64,000 nucleotides of DNA from Candidatus Thiothrix sulfatifontis (GCA_022828425.1 CP094685.1:2604001-2668000); one strand, 5' to 3'. Counted from the first letter of the stretch, positions 43,476 through 54,106 are shown. The notes: generated by a model not told the origin, from the letters alone. Translations and numbers: made by a program.

Positions 43476-46400
43476 CTACCAAGGGGTTACTCCGTTAAAT
43501 TCATCCAGATACTCTTTCACGACAAGCTGATTGATATAGCGCGTGCTATCGGGGGTTAGCTTGATGTTTTGCGCCAGATGGAACTGTTCCACCACATTCC
43601 GCTGCATCATGCGCTCAAAATAGCTGTCGTTGTCGAGGATGTTCCTGTTTTGCATCACGCTGTCATCGGCTTGTTGTTTCACCAGCCGCAGCGCCTCGAA
43701 AATGCGCCGCTCATTATCAGAGATTGCGCCGTTCTCTACCAGCCGTTTGTGGACGCGCACAAATTTGATGTCACCCTCGTACTTGGTTTGCAGCAAACGG
43801 TTTTTGCGGTTGATTTTCCGCACCTTGTCCTGAATTTTGTTGAGGGTGAGCATATTGTGCTTCATCTCTTCCTGACTGACTTCCTTGAGGTTGCGGTTTT
43901 TGAACAGGCGTTCCAGTTCCTCTTTGAGTTGCACGAAGGCGGGGTCTTTGGGGTCGAAATTGCTGGTCATGGTTTCGCGGGCGCGGCGCAGCGCATCTTT
44001 CAACTCATCCGCCAGCTTGAGTTCTTCCTCACCGATTTTGACGAATTTGAACAGCACCTCTTCCAGTGCCATGTTCAGCAAGCCGCTGGTATCGGACTGG
44101 TTTTCAAGGCGGTCTTTGAGGTTGAGCATCGCCAGATGGTTATCAACTTCGTTGTACAGCGCGTTGATTTGCGCGAACGGCAGGCATTGCAACAACGCAT
44201 CGAAGCCAAACAGACGGCACAAGTTGTACAGGCTGCGGGCATCCGCCAAGGCTTTTTTGAGTGCCAACACTTGTGCCCGATCTTGAATTTCGGCGATTTG
44301 ACGCGAGAACAGTTCTTTGTTCAGGGTATCGTATTGAAACAACACATCCTTGACCGCTTCCAACTCTGCTGCAATTTCCTCGGCGGATTTGAACAGCTTG
44401 GAGTAGTGCTCCATTTCATCGCCCAATTCGCTTTGTAGCTCATCGAAATAGGCTTTATTGGTCTTGTCGAATTCGCTGCGAATATCCGCAAAATCCACCA
44501 CATAGCCATAACGGTGCTGTTTGTAAGTGCGGTTTACGCGGGTCAAGGCTTGCAACAGGTTATGGTCGCGGATCACCCGCCCCAGATAGAGTTTTTTCAA
44601 GCGTTTGGCATCAAAGCCGGTCAGCAGCATGTTGTACACAAACAGCAGGTCGATATTGCCCGCCTTGAAATCTTCCACCCACGTATCACGCTCTTCCTTC
44701 GAGCCAATATCATGCAGAATCAGCGCGGCGGTCTTTACTTTGTTTGCCAGCAATACGCCTGCGTCATAACCACCCGGCATTTCTGCTGCCGATTTGAACG
44801 CATAATCCGCCTGAAACTGCGCAAACATTTCTTTTGCCTGTTCAGAGCTATCGCAAATCACCATGCCGCCAATGGTATTGTCATTCAGCGTGGTGCGGCT
44901 TTTTTCAAAATCACGCACGATGTAAGCGAGCATGGGTTTCACAAAGGCGTGATGCGCGTAGATTTCCTTGGTGGAAACCTTGCCCTTTTGTACCTCGATT
45001 TTTGCCAGTGCCTCCTGCAAAGCAAGCTGGTAATTGGTTTCAATCGCCTCACGGATCAGGCGCAAGGTGTAACCATCGGCAATGGACTTGTTGTAGTAAT
45101 ACTTGTGGATGTAATCGCCAAACAGGGCTTTGGAATTGGAATCCTTGCCCAATAACGGCGTACCCGTCAACCCAATCTTGATGGCGTTTTTGTCCGATTG
45201 CTCAAGATTGGCCAGAAAGCTACCCTCAGGATTGTAGCTGCGGTGAACCTCATCCAGAAAGTAAATGCGCTGGATACTGACCGCGTAATCTTTCACGCGC
45301 ATCACTTCAGGGTCATCTTTGAATTTCTGGATATTGACCACGGTAATTTCGAGCTTGCCGGTGTCATTGTGAATCGCGGTGGTTTGCTTGATGTCCTGCG
45401 CGAAGGCTTCGCGGGAATTGATCGCATGAACCGTTAAACCCCGGCTGACAAATTCGCGGGAAGCCTGCTTGAGCAAATCCAGCCGATCCACGATGAAATA
45501 AAACTTCGGAATGACTTTTTGCTGCTGGAAATAGTCCACCAGATAGCGGGTGCTGTAATACGCCAACGCGGTTTTTCCGCTGCCTTGGGTGTGCCAGATA
45601 ATGCCCTTGCGCTTGCCTGCGTTAAGCTTTTGCTCAATCGCTTTGGTGGCGAACAGTTGCGGGTAGCGCATCACCTGCTGTTCCCAGCCGTTTTTCTCTT
45701 TCACATAGGCAATGGCATAACGCAGGATGAAGCGTAGGCGTTCACGGCTCAAAAGCGACGTGCACAAACGGTTGGTTGGCGTATCCGCATCTTTATTGGT
45801 AATGAATTCCGGGCTGTTTTTGATGATCAGGCAGTTATTATCCCTGAGTACCGCTGTTTCCACATCGCCATTTTCGGGGCGTAGCAAAGCGGCAATGTTC
45901 AGCGGTTCTTCTTCACGGAAATAGTTAAACATTGCCTGCTGATAAGACGTTGAAGCGTAAAACGCACCCTCCAGCGGCTCAGGCGAATCATTGTCGTATT
46001 CCATATTATTGGAAAACAGCATCAACTGGGTGATATTGATAAAGCGTCGGAATTTCTTGTTCTGAAAACGCGCATTGATACGGCTACGTTCCGCCAGCAC
46101 TCCATCGCGGTTATGCGGTTTTTTGACCTCAATGAACACCAGCGGCATCCCATTAATCAACAGGGTAATGTCGGGGCGAAATTCATCATCGCCATTTCTA
46201 CAAGTCAACTCAGTGACGACGTGAAAGCTGTTATTGTTGAAATTATCGAAGTCAAGCAAGCGCGTGCCGGAACGCTGCGTTAGTTGCTCATAAAACGCTT
46301 TGCCCAAATCCTCATTGTTCAGTAGCAGGCTGGTATCTTCGCGCAGCCGCTCAACGTCCGCCGACTCCAGTTCCGGGTTAATACGGCTGATGGCTTCACG

Positions 46401-46529
46401 AAACAAGCGCGGGAAAATATTGGTTTCCTCATCCCATTGCGCCGTTTTCAAAGACAGATACGTGTAACCTAGCCGAGTCAAGTGCAGGAGTGTGGGGATT
46501 TTTACCCGCGTGTCTTCGTTGAATGCCAT
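43476..46529 (-). CDS. hsdR: Type I restriction enzyme motor and nuclease subunit HsdR
   Basis: The 1017-residue protein has the N-terminal nuclease core DEFRPDITLLINGMPLVFIEVKK in two parts (Asp and ExK near 117-138). The SF2 motor includes a P-loop IIWHTQGSGKTALAYYSTRY near 313 and the DEAD-type box YFLDEVHRSYNPEG near 425. Motif VI-like residues are in LLQALTRVNRTYKQHRYGYV near 665. The C-terminal helical region binds HsdM. It translocates and cuts unmodified DNA. It is the first gene of the hsdR-AlbA_2-hsdM-hsdS-AAA operon. Confidence 0.95.
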   Translation of the reverse strand: MAFNEDTRVKIPTLLHLTRLGYTYLSLKTAQWDEETNIFPRLFREAISRINPELESADVERLREDTSLLLNNEDLGKAFYEQLTQRSGTRLLDFDNFNNNSFHVVTELTCRNGDDEFRPDITLLINGMPLVFIEVKKPHNRDGVLAERSRINARFQNKKFRRFINITQLMLFSNNMEYDNDSPEPLEGAFYASTSYQQAMFNYFREEEPLNIAALLRPENGDVETAVLRDNNCLIIKNSPEFITNKDADTPTNRLCTSLLSRERLRFILRYAIAYVKEKNGWEQQVMRYPQLFATKAIEQKLNAGKRKGIIWHTQGSGKTALAYYSTRYLVDYFQQQKVIPKFYFIVDRLDLLKQASREFVSRGLTVHAINSREAFAQDIKQTTAIHNDTGKLEITVVNIQKFKDDPEVMRVKDYAVSIQRIYFLDEVHRSYNPEGSFLANLEQSDKNAIKIGLTGTPLLGKDSNSKALFGDYIHKYYYNKSIADGYTLRLIREAIETNYQLALQEALAKIEVQKGKVSTKEIYAHHAFVKPMLAYIVRDFEKSRTTLNDNTIGGMVICDSSEQAKEMFAQFQADYAFKSAAEMPGGYDAGVLLANKVKTAALILHDIGSKEERDTWVEDFKAGNIDLLFVYNMLLTGFDAKRLKKLYLGRVIRDHNLLQALTRVNRTYKQHRYGYVVDFADIRSEFDKTNKAYFDELQSELGDEMEHYSKLFKSAEEIAAELEAVKDVLFQYDTLNKELFSRQIAEIQDRAQVLALKKALADARSLYNLCRLFGFDALLQCLPFAQINALYNEVDNHLAMLNLKDRLENQSDTSGLLNMALEEVLFKFVKIGEEELKLADELKDALRRARETMTSNFDPKDPAFVQLKEELERLFKNRNLKEVSQEEMKHNMLTLNKIQDKVRKINRKNRLLQTKYEGDIKFVRVHKRLVENGAISDNERRIFEALRLVKQQADDSVMQNRNILDNDSYFERMMQRNVVEQFHLAQNIKLTPDSTRYINQLVVKEYLDEFNGVTPW

Positions 46530-46603
46530 CAGCTATAAGCCCTTATCGAGTGATGAATTATTATCAATCAATAAGCAAAATGAATCTATAGAAGTGACAA
46601 GCT

Positions 46604-47374
46604 TTAATCCGCAGGCCGCCACACCGTAACGGTAAACAAACACCCCTCACGATCATCCTTGAAATCAATCTGCGACCACGCTTCCAACGCACGTAGAATC
46701 CCTGAACCTAAGCCACGGTAGGGCAATAGTTTCTTGGCAATGAACGAGGCCAAGATAGGATTGCGCAAATTCGAGTTACCCGCTTTCACTTTTTCAACCG
46801 TAAGATTATTTGGCAAGTGACCGGGGCTAACAATCTCAATACGGTTGGCGTAAACCAACACCCGAATCGGCGCACTGATAAAATAATCGCGATGAATCAG
46901 TGCATTAACCAGCAACTCTTCAAATACCAAACGCGGTACTTCAGGCTCACCCACCGAATTAAAACTTTGCTGACCCTGCCGCTTGTGCAAGTTACGCATA
47001 ATAAAACGCAAGGTATCATCAAACACGTCGCGTAGCCTGCCGCCAATATCTTCGCTATCCACATAGCTGCTGGATTCAATCACATTGCCGGGAAATGTCA
47101 CCGCTTTGACGATGAAGTCTGGGTTAATATGATGAAGTCGTTTAGCAAAAAACAAAACAGCAGCAAGGTTTATATTACCCTGCTCTGTTGCAAGGTTCAG
47201 GTCTTGTAACAAACACAGCAAATCAATGTTCTGCTCAGGAGCATCCAAAAGATCAGCTATTTGTAAAAACTCAAACAAAGTACGACGGTCGATTTCATCA
47301 ATGCTTGTATCATAGCTTAGTTCTCCAGTATTGACACACCCTAGAACTTCATTGTTGAGTTCCTCAAGCGTCAT
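46604..47374 (-). CDS. Truncated Schlafen/RecG-like ATP-binding protein
   Basis: The 256-residue protein matches the C-terminal half of AlbA_2-ATPase proteins: VKAVTFPGNVIESSSYVDSEDIGG, VPRLVFEELLVNALIHRDYF in parts, IEIVSPGHLPNNLTVEKVKAGN and LPYRGLGSGILRAL. The family's N-terminal AlbA_2 DNA-binding domain (about 150 residues) is missing and replaced by about 45 unrelated residues. It may be a remnant or a stand-alone ATPase module. Its start overlaps the stop of the DUF2189 gene by four bases (ATGA), which suggests it is still translated. Confidence 0.7.
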   Translation of the reverse strand: MTLEELNNEVLGCVNTGELSYDTSIDEIDRRTLFEFLQIADLLDAPEQNIDLLCLLQDLNLATEQGNINLAAVLFFAKRLHHINPDFIVKAVTFPGNVIESSSYVDSEDIGGRLRDVFDDTLRFIMRNLHKRQGQQSFNSVGEPEVPRLVFEELLVNALIHRDYFISAPIRVLVYANRIEIVSPGHLPNNLTVEKVKAGNSNLRNPILASFIAKKLLPYRGLGSGILRALEAWSQIDFKDDREGCLFTVTVWRPAD

Positions 47375-48156
47375 ACCGCATCAACCATATCGCGGTAAGC
47401 GTGCCAACTGGCATACGAAATCAGCGGCATCGCAATCACCAACCCAACATCAAACGTCACAATACCCAGCCCAATAATCACCGCAATCGTCGCTGCCCAC
47501 CCGATCATCACCTGCCAATTGGCTAAAATAGCGCGAATACTGGCATTTAACGCCGTGACCAAACTCACCTTGCGCTCCAGCAACATCGGCACGGTCGCCA
47601 CGCCGGTCACGAATGACACCAGCGCAAACATCAACCCCACCGACAAAAACGCCAGCGTAAATAACCAACCAATCTTGGTTGCCAATAACAAATTCACAAA
47701 CCCCAGGTACGTTTGCTCCGCCGCAGGCAAATCACCAAAAAACAAGCGCATCACCACCGCCGACATTCCTAACCAGAGCAACATCAACGCTCCCAAAAAC
47801 ACTGCATACAAGGTCAAATTAAGCGGATTACGTTGCAACGCCACCGCCGACTGCAAAAATCGGGTCGGTTCACCTTGCGCCCGGCGATAACTCAAATCGT
47901 ACAAACCCAATGCTAAAAACGGTCCCAATAGCATAAAGCCTGCCGCCTCCGCCACATAGAAACCAGGGTTGCCCACAGACAGAATGCCCATTAAAAGTCC
48001 GACCACCCCAAAAATGGCGCCATACAAAAGGCTGGACAACGGGTTCGCTTTAAAATCATCCCATCCTTGGCTTAACCACTTAGGAATATTGGAAAATTCG
48101 ACCTGACGCACGGGGTATTCAGTGAACGGCTGTTCGACGCTGATTGGCTCTATCAT
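47371..48156 (-). CDS. DUF2189 family membrane protein
   Basis: The 261-residue protein has about six hydrophobic helices and the DUF2189 N-terminal motif PRxV-like VRQVEFSNIPKWLSQGWDDF, then ANPLSSLLYGAIFG. I place the start at the second ATG (48156), eight bases after GGAGG. The first ATG at 48162 almost touches it. Function is unknown; members are inner-membrane proteins of proteobacteria. It is followed by the truncated ATPase gene with a four-base overlap. Confidence 0.85.
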   Translation of the reverse strand: MIEPISVEQPFTEYPVRQVEFSNIPKWLSQGWDDFKANPLSSLLYGAIFGVVGLLMGILSVGNPGFYVAEAAGFMLLGPFLALGLYDLSYRRAQGEPTRFLQSAVALQRNPLNLTLYAVFLGALMLLWLGMSAVVMRLFFGDLPAAEQTYLGFVNLLLATKIGWLFTLAFLSVGLMFALVSFVTGVATVPMLLERKVSLVTALNASIRAILANWQVMIGWAATIAVIIGLGIVTFDVGLVIAMPLISYASWHAYRDMVDAV

Positions 48157-48211
48157 TATCATTTCCTCCTTAATGGATTTTCATCATACGAGTCTGTCAT
48201 CCCTGATTCAA

Positions 48212-48523
48212 CTACGGTTGGCGTGTACGCTCCACCTGCTTCACCCGCAAATGCAACGCCGCTTTCGCCATCATGTGCGCACTCACCGGCGCGGTCATGA
48301 ACAAAAACAGCGTCACCAGCACTTCATGCAAGCTCACCCCATCGGTATTGAACGAAAAATACAAGGCCGAAGCCAGCAACACCGCCCCCACCCCAATGGT
48401 CGTCGCCTTGGTCGGCCCGTGCAGGCGCATAAAAAAGTCCGGCATTTTCGCCAAACCCCACGACCCCACCAGCGTAAAAAACGCCCCCACCAACACCAAT
48501 ACTGCCAAGATTACATCCAACAT
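48212..48523 (-). CDS. mrpG: Na+/H+ antiporter subunit G
   Basis: The 103-residue protein has three membrane helices and the MnhG/MrpG pattern SWGLAKMPDFFMRLHGPTKATTIGVG. It is the last gene of the Mrp operon and starts 4 bases after mrpF. Mrp antiporters are multi-subunit inner-membrane complexes that expel Na+ in exchange for H+. Confidence 0.93.
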   Translation of the reverse strand: MLDVILAVLVLVGAFFTLVGSWGLAKMPDFFMRLHGPTKATTIGVGAVLLASALYFSFNTDGVSLHEVLVTLFLFMTAPVSAHMMAKAALHLRVKQVERTRQP

Positions 48524-48527
48524 CGCC

Positions 48528-48797
48528 CTACTCCATAATATCGCCGCGCAGCAAATACTTGCTCAACGCAATCGTGCCCACAAAACCCATCACCGCAATC
48601 AGCAACGCCGCCTCAAAATACAACGCACTGCCTTGCAACAACCCAAACAACACCAGCAAGGCAATCGTATTCAGGTACAAGGTATCCAACGCCAGAATCC
48701 GGTCAGGCACATCCGGCCCCACCAGCAAGCGGTACAGGCTCAACAACAAGGCCAACGACACCATCCCGAAAGCCCACGGTAACACCATGCTCAACAT
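48528..48797 (-). CDS. mrpF: Na+/H+ antiporter subunit F
   Basis: The 89-residue, three-helix protein contains the MrpF segment LLVGPDVPDRILALDTLYLN, with a conserved Asp-Arg in the first cytoplasmic turn. It overlaps the mrpE end by 7 bases and so is translationally coupled. It belongs to the small-subunit module E-F-G of the Mrp complex. Confidence 0.93.
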   Translation of the reverse strand: MLSMVLPWAFGMVSLALLLSLYRLLVGPDVPDRILALDTLYLNTIALLVLFGLLQGSALYFEAALLIAVMGFVGTIALSKYLLRGDIME

Positions 48798-49285
48798 TCG
48801 CGTAACACCTCCATCAACGGTTGTTCGTAACGCTGCTTCATTTCCCGAATGCTCGCCTCCACATCCGTCACATGCAGCGCGTGAATCAGCAATTGCCGCC
48901 GGTCAGCCGACACTTCACACGAAACCGTCCCCGGTGTCAGCGAAATCGTATTCGCCAGCAAACTCACCCCCAACGGCGAACGGATGTCCAGTTCCAACAG
49001 CATAAACGCAGGCTGGAGCTTGCGCGTCGAACCCAAAATCAACGCCGCCACATGCAGATTCGCCACCACAATATCCCACAACACCACCGCCACAAACTTC
49101 AACAACACCCACGGACGCTGCACACACACCCGTTCCGGCCAAAATCCCACGGTCAAAAACGGAATCAGCAACGCCAAACCCGCCCCCAGCACCACATGCC
49201 CCATTGCCAGGGTATTGTTCAACAATAACCAGATCAGCAACAAAAACACGCTCAATAGCGGATGCGGCAACAATCGTTTCAACAT
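48791..49285 (-). CDS. mrpE: Na+/H+ antiporter subunit E
   Basis: The 164-residue protein has two or three N-terminal helices, then the MrpE soluble part with PAFMLLELDIRSPLGVSLLANTISLTPGTV in two pieces and HALHVTDVEASI. It lies 2 bases downstream of mrpD. MrpE is required for stability of the antiporter complex in studied species. Confidence 0.93.
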   Translation of the reverse strand: MLKRLLPHPLLSVFLLLIWLLLNNTLAMGHVVLGAGLALLIPFLTVGFWPERVCVQRPWVLLKFVAVVLWDIVVANLHVAALILGSTRKLQPAFMLLELDIRSPLGVSLLANTISLTPGTVSCEVSADRRQLLIHALHVTDVEASIREMKQRYEQPLMEVLREC

Positions 49286-49287
49286 GC

Positions 49288-50823
49288 TTATTTACCTCCC
49301 ACCGCAGGGTCAAACACTGCCGCTCGATACCCCGCCGTATCCAAGGTTTGCGCCGCGATTTGCTGCATGATTTCCGCAACCGGATGCGCCAACACCACCA
49401 GCAACGGCACAGCAGCCAACAACCACAACACCGCCACCAGACTCAGCCCAAACGCCGGAATCTGCGTCGGCAATACCGGGTCAGCCGCATCAGGATGATC
49501 TTTCACCTTGTAAAACAGCACCGAACCGCTACGCGCCAAGGCAATCAACAACAAGGCACTGCTTAGCAAAACTATTGCCAACACCGCCCAACGCCACGGA
49601 TGTTCCAATGCCGCCTGCAAAATCCACAGCTTGCCAAAAAACCCCGACAACGGCGGCAAACCCAAAGCCGCCACCGCCGCAAACATAAACAAACCACCCA
49701 GCAAAGCATGGTGTGGCAAGCGCAGTCCGGGGTCAAAACGATCAACATACGCCCCACGCCCGCGCACAATCACATCCGCCAGCAAAAACAAGCCACCCGC
49801 CAGCAAGGTGGAATGCACCAGATAATACAAAGCCGCCGCCAGCCCCGTTTCAGAATGCAGCCCCACCGCAATCAGCAACATCGCCACCGAAGCCAACACC
49901 AGATACGCCACCTGAAAGCGCAAGCGAAACGCTGCCAACACACCCAACGCCGCCAGCACCAAGGTAATCAGCCCCAAGCCCAGCAACCACGGCGCATAGA
50001 AATACGCCAAACTGCCCGCATCCGCGCCAAACACCGTGCCATGCACCCGAATAATTGCGTACACCCCCACCTTGGTCATAATCGCAAACAACGCCGCCAC
50101 CGGCGCAGAAGTCCGCGCATACGCCGCAGGCAACCACAAATACAGCGGAAACATCGCCGCCTTCAGCCCGAACACCAGCAACAGCAACAAACCCGCCGCC
50201 ATCACCAGCCCTTCACGCTCCGCCGGTAATGCCGCCACTTTCGCCGCCATATCCGCGATATTCAACGTCCCCAACGCGCCGTACAACGCCCCCAACGCAA
50301 ACAGAAACACCGTCGAACCGATCAGATTCACCACCACATAATGCAGACCCGCCACGGTGCGTTCCTTGCCACCGCCATGCAGCAACAAGCTGTAAGAAGC
50401 CAGCAACAACACCTCAAAGAACACGAACAGGTTAAACGCATCCCCAGTCAGGAACGCCCCGTTCAAGCCAAACAATTGCATCTGGAACAGCACATGGAAA
50501 TGGCTACCTTGTGCGTCAATCTCGGTGACAATCGCATACCACAACGCCCCAACTGCCAGTATTGCTGTCACCAACAGCATCAACGCCGCAAGCTGATCAA
50601 ACACTAGGGTAATGCCAAATGGCGCAGGCCAATTACCCAGTGCATACACCTGCCGCTGCCCCGCCAGCGCGTCATCAAACAACCACACCGCCAGCATCAG
50701 CAAAGCAAACGTGGCGGCAAAACCCACCATGCGCTGCACCTGCAAACCCAGCGGACGCAGTAACAGCAAGAGGATTCCCGCCAACAAAGGCAACAGAATC
50801 GGAAGAATCGGCAAGTGCATCAT
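49288..50823 (-). CDS. mrpD: Na+/H+ antiporter subunit D
   Basis: The 511-residue polytopic protein of the NuoM/NuoN-like proton-translocating family has about fourteen helices. The key Glu and Lys residues are in FFEVLLLASYSLLLHGG near 133 and FGLKAAMFPLYLWLPAAYA near 218. It overlaps mrpC by four bases. With MrpA it forms the ion-transport core of the Mrp complex, related to respiratory complex I. Confidence 0.95.
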   Translation of the reverse strand: MMHLPILPILLPLLAGILLLLLRPLGLQVQRMVGFAATFALLMLAVWLFDDALAGQRQVYALGNWPAPFGITLVFDQLAALMLLVTAILAVGALWYAIVTEIDAQGSHFHVLFQMQLFGLNGAFLTGDAFNLFVFFEVLLLASYSLLLHGGGKERTVAGLHYVVVNLIGSTVFLFALGALYGALGTLNIADMAAKVAALPAEREGLVMAAGLLLLLVFGLKAAMFPLYLWLPAAYARTSAPVAALFAIMTKVGVYAIIRVHGTVFGADAGSLAYFYAPWLLGLGLITLVLAALGVLAAFRLRFQVAYLVLASVAMLLIAVGLHSETGLAAALYYLVHSTLLAGGLFLLADVIVRGRGAYVDRFDPGLRLPHHALLGGLFMFAAVAALGLPPLSGFFGKLWILQAALEHPWRWAVLAIVLLSSALLLIALARSGSVLFYKVKDHPDAADPVLPTQIPAFGLSLVAVLWLLAAVPLLVVLAHPVAEIMQQIAAQTLDTAGYRAAVFDPAVGGK

Positions 50824-51155
50824 GACGATTCCCCCTCTTTCCCATCCACATGATCACTGCCCGTTTCGCCCCGCGCTTTCAACGCCAGTACGATGGCAAA
50901 CGCCGTCATCCCGAAAGCAATCACAATCGCCGTCAACACCAGTGCTTGCGGCAACGGGTCGGCATATCCCGCTGCATCCGGGCGCACAATCGCAGGCACA
51001 CCAATTGCCAGCCGCCCCATCGCAAACAAGAACAAATTGGTGGCATACGACAACAAGGTCAGCCCCATCACCACCGGAAAGGTACTGGCACGCAACACCA
51101 GATACACCCCGCAAGCCACCAGCACCCCAATACTCAAGGCAATCAGCAATTCCAT
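50820..51155 (-). CDS. mrpC: Na+/H+ antiporter subunit C
   Basis: The 111-residue, three-helix protein is NuoK-like. The sequence VMGLTLLSYATNLFLFAMGRL is split by a helix, and DPLPQALVLTAIVIAFGMTAFA is the MrpC/NuoK signature. Its first base overlaps the mrpA stop (TAATG) and its stop overlaps mrpD by four bases, so the genes are translationally coupled. Confidence 0.94.
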   Translation of the reverse strand: MELLIALSIGVLVACGVYLVLRASTFPVVMGLTLLSYATNLFLFAMGRLAIGVPAIVRPDAAGYADPLPQALVLTAIVIAFGMTAFAIVLALKARGETGSDHVDGKEGESS

Positions 51156-53977
51156 TACACGTCTCCTTGCAGCACAGGTGCGGGCGCATCCGCCCGGTTC
51201 AGCTTGCCCAGCTCCACCAATATCATCACCGTTGCGCCAACCACCACCAGAAACACCCCGGTATCAAAGAACATCGCACTCGCCAGCTCAAAATCACCCA
51301 CGATAGGCCAATGCACATGGGTATAAGCCGACGTGAGGAACGGATACCCTAATGCCATCGCCACCATCCCCGTACCCGCCGCCACCAGCAAACCCGCCGC
51401 CAGCCACGAATGCATGTCAGTACGAATCCGTTGCGCCGTCCAGCCAATCCCATTCGCCAAGTTCTGCAACACAATCGCCAACGCCGCAATCAACCCCGCA
51501 ATAAAACCGCCACCCGGCAAGTTATGCCCGCGCAGGAACACAAACACCGCCACCATCAACATCAGCGGGAACAACACCCGGCTAAAGGTTTGCAAAATAA
51601 GCGGATGCGCTTCCAACGCCCAAGCCCGCCCGCTGCTATCTTCCGCAGGCGCATACAACTTAATCTGTTGCAACAAGGAAAAAATCCCCAAGCCTGCCAA
51701 CGCCAGCACCGCAATTTCCCCCAAGGTATCAAAACCCCTGAAGTCCACCAGAATCACATTCACCACATTCGTGCCACCACCGCCCGGCACACTTTGCGTC
51801 ACGAAATAATCCGCCAGTGTCGCTGTCTCACGGGTCATCACCGCCAACGCCAATACCGCCGCCCCCAAACCCAACAAGCCTGCCAAAATACCGTCACGCC
51901 ATTTGCGCCACATCGCACTGGTGCGCGGGGTGTATTGCGGCAGGAAATACAAGGCCAGCATCAGCAATACAATCGTGACGATTTCCACCGACAATTGCGT
52001 CAACGCCAAATCCGGTGCGGAAAATTTCACAAATGCCAGTGACACCACCAGCCCTACTGCACCCAATACCACCAGCGCAATCAAACGTTCCCGATGCAAT
52101 ACCACGCTCAACAAACTGGCAAGAATCAAGGTTGCCCCCACAGCCAAACTCACCGCATCCAGCGGCAACAATGCCCGTTCGCCTAACAAGGGCGCAGCAC
52201 TCGACAAGAAACCCGCAGTTCCCATCAGCAAGGTAAAACCCAGCACCCAGAACAACATATCCTGCAACGAACCCCGGTCAAACCCACGGGTCACAGTACG
52301 CGCCACCTGCAACAGTTTGTCGATTTTCCAGTCATACAAATGCCGCAATTGCTGACCACGCACCCGCGATTCATACCACGCAAACAAAGGCTTACGCACC
52401 GCATACACCGCAATCCCGCCCACCAGCGCGATAAAACTCATCAGCAACGGCTCATTCAGCCCGTGCCAAATCGCCAGACTGTATTCGGGCGGAACGCCCT
52501 GCAATGTCCCCTGCACCGCCACTGCCAGCAACGGCGCGACCGTAAACATCGGCAACATCCCCACCGCAATGCACAACACCACCAGCACATCCACCGGAAT
52601 CCGCATAAACGGCGGCGGCTCATGCAGCGTTTTCGGCAAATTCACCGGCTCACCGTTGAAAAACACGTCATGGATAAAGCGCAGCGAATACGCCACCGAA
52701 AACACCCCAGCCAACGTTGCCAACACCGGAATAGTCAATGCCCAAACCGACGTACTGGAAGCCACCACCGCCTGATCAAAGAACATTTCCTTGCTCAAAA
52801 AACCGTTCAGCAACGGCACACCCGCCATCGCCGCCGCCGCAATCATCGCCAACACCGCCGTATGCGGCATGTATTTCAGCAAACCATTAATGCGACGCAT
52901 ATCCCGCGTGCCGGTTTCATGGTCAATAATCCCCGCCACCATAAACAGCGACGCCTTAAACGTAGCGTGATTGATAATGTGGAACAGTGCCGCCACCGCT
53001 GCCAGTTCCGTTCCCAGCCCAAACAACAGCGTGATCAGCCCCAAATGGCTAATGGTCGAATACGCCAGCAAGCCTTTCAGATCGTGCTGAAACAATGCCA
53101 CAAACGCACCCAGCAGTAAGGTAATCATCCCCACCGTGCCGATCAGCCACGACCATTCCGGCGTACCCGACAACACCGGAAAAAACCGCGCCAATAGGAA
53201 AATCCCCGCTTTCACCATCGTAGCGGAGTGCAAATACGCGGAAACGGGAGTCGGTGCTGCCATTGCATTCGGCAACCAGAAATGAAACGGAAATTGCGCC
53301 GATTTGGTAAATACACCAATCGCAATCAACACCAAGGTCGGCAAATACAAGGCATGAGCACGAATTTGTTCGCCCGCCAGCAACACATCCGACAAGTTAT
53401 AACTGCCTGCCATCTGCCCCAACAGCAAAATCCCCGCCAGCAAAGCCAATCCGCCGCCGCCGGTGATGGCCAACGCCATTCGCGCTCCTTGCGGAGCCTC
53501 TTTGCGATGTTGCCAATAACTGATCAGCAGGAACGAACTCAGCGAAGTCATTTCCCAGAACACCATCAATTGCAACAGGTTTTCCGACAGCACCACGCCC
53601 AGCATCGATCCCATAAAGATCAACATGTAGGCGAAAAACCGCCCCATTGAATCTTTAGCAGACAAATAATAACGTGCATAGAGAATGACCAACAGGCCAA
53701 TGACAAGGATCATCAGGGCAAACAACGCCCCCAGACCATCCAAACGGAAGGCGAAATCCAGCCCGATAGCGGGCATCCACGCCCAAGATTGAATCACCGT
53801 CTCGCCCGCAAACACTTCGCTCAATGCAGGGTACAGCAACCCCAACGCCAACAAGGTCGTGACTCCCGCCAGCCATGCCGCTGCCACCCGATGAAAATGC
53901 GCAGCCCACGCCACCGCTGCCGCCCCCACAAAGGGCAACAACACCGCTAATGGCAGATTAATCGTTGAAACATCCAT
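51155..53977 (-). CDS. mrpA: Na+/H+ antiporter subunit A fused to subunit B
   Basis: The 940-residue protein has an N-terminal NuoL-like channel domain ([20 protein letters not shown] near 120 with a key Glu; [28 protein letters not shown] in parts near 220 with a key Lys). The MrpA C-terminal domain follows. From about 790 it contains an MrpB domain ([38 protein letters not shown]). No separate mrpB gene is present, consistent with fusion. It is the first gene of the operon and starts 489 bases from the lipoprotein gene start. The complex sustains Na+ and pH balance. Confidence 0.95.
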   Translation of the reverse strand: MDVSTINLPLAVLLPFVGAAAVAWAAHFHRVAAAWLAGVTTLLALGLLYPALSEVFAGETVIQSWAWMPAIGLDFAFRLDGLGALFALMILVIGLLVILYARYYLSAKDSMGRFFAYMLIFMGSMLGVVLSENLLQLMVFWEMTSLSSFLLISYWQHRKEAPQGARMALAITGGGGLALLAGILLLGQMAGSYNLSDVLLAGEQIRAHALYLPTLVLIAIGVFTKSAQFPFHFWLPNAMAAPTPVSAYLHSATMVKAGIFLLARFFPVLSGTPEWSWLIGTVGMITLLLGAFVALFQHDLKGLLAYSTISHLGLITLLFGLGTELAAVAALFHIINHATFKASLFMVAGIIDHETGTRDMRRINGLLKYMPHTAVLAMIAAAAMAGVPLLNGFLSKEMFFDQAVVASSTSVWALTIPVLATLAGVFSVAYSLRFIHDVFFNGEPVNLPKTLHEPPPFMRIPVDVLVVLCIAVGMLPMFTVAPLLAVAVQGTLQGVPPEYSLAIWHGLNEPLLMSFIALVGGIAVYAVRKPLFAWYESRVRGQQLRHLYDWKIDKLLQVARTVTRGFDRGSLQDMLFWVLGFTLLMGTAGFLSSAAPLLGERALLPLDAVSLAVGATLILASLLSVVLHRERLIALVVLGAVGLVVSLAFVKFSAPDLALTQLSVEIVTIVLLMLALYFLPQYTPRTSAMWRKWRDGILAGLLGLGAAVLALAVMTRETATLADYFVTQSVPGGGGTNVVNVILVDFRGFDTLGEIAVLALAGLGIFSLLQQIKLYAPAEDSSGRAWALEAHPLILQTFSRVLFPLMLMVAVFVFLRGHNLPGGGFIAGLIAALAIVLQNLANGIGWTAQRIRTDMHSWLAAGLLVAAGTGMVAMALGYPFLTSAYTHVHWPIVGDFELASAMFFDTGVFLVVVGATVMILVELGKLNRADAPAPVLQGDV

Positions 53978-54106
53978 TCAGCACCATTGCAACAAAGCCG
54001 GGTCGCTTCCGACGGTGTTCCGATTCTACCCGAACAAAACCATGAAGTGCTGATTCCGTCACGCTGGCGGGGTTAATGCAATACTGATCCCGCCCACCCA
54101 ACGCGC

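Noticed and set aside
43569-44438. A 289-codon open frame antisense to hsdR
   Set aside because: It is fully contained in the conserved helicase gene and has no family similarity or ribosome-binding site that I can see.
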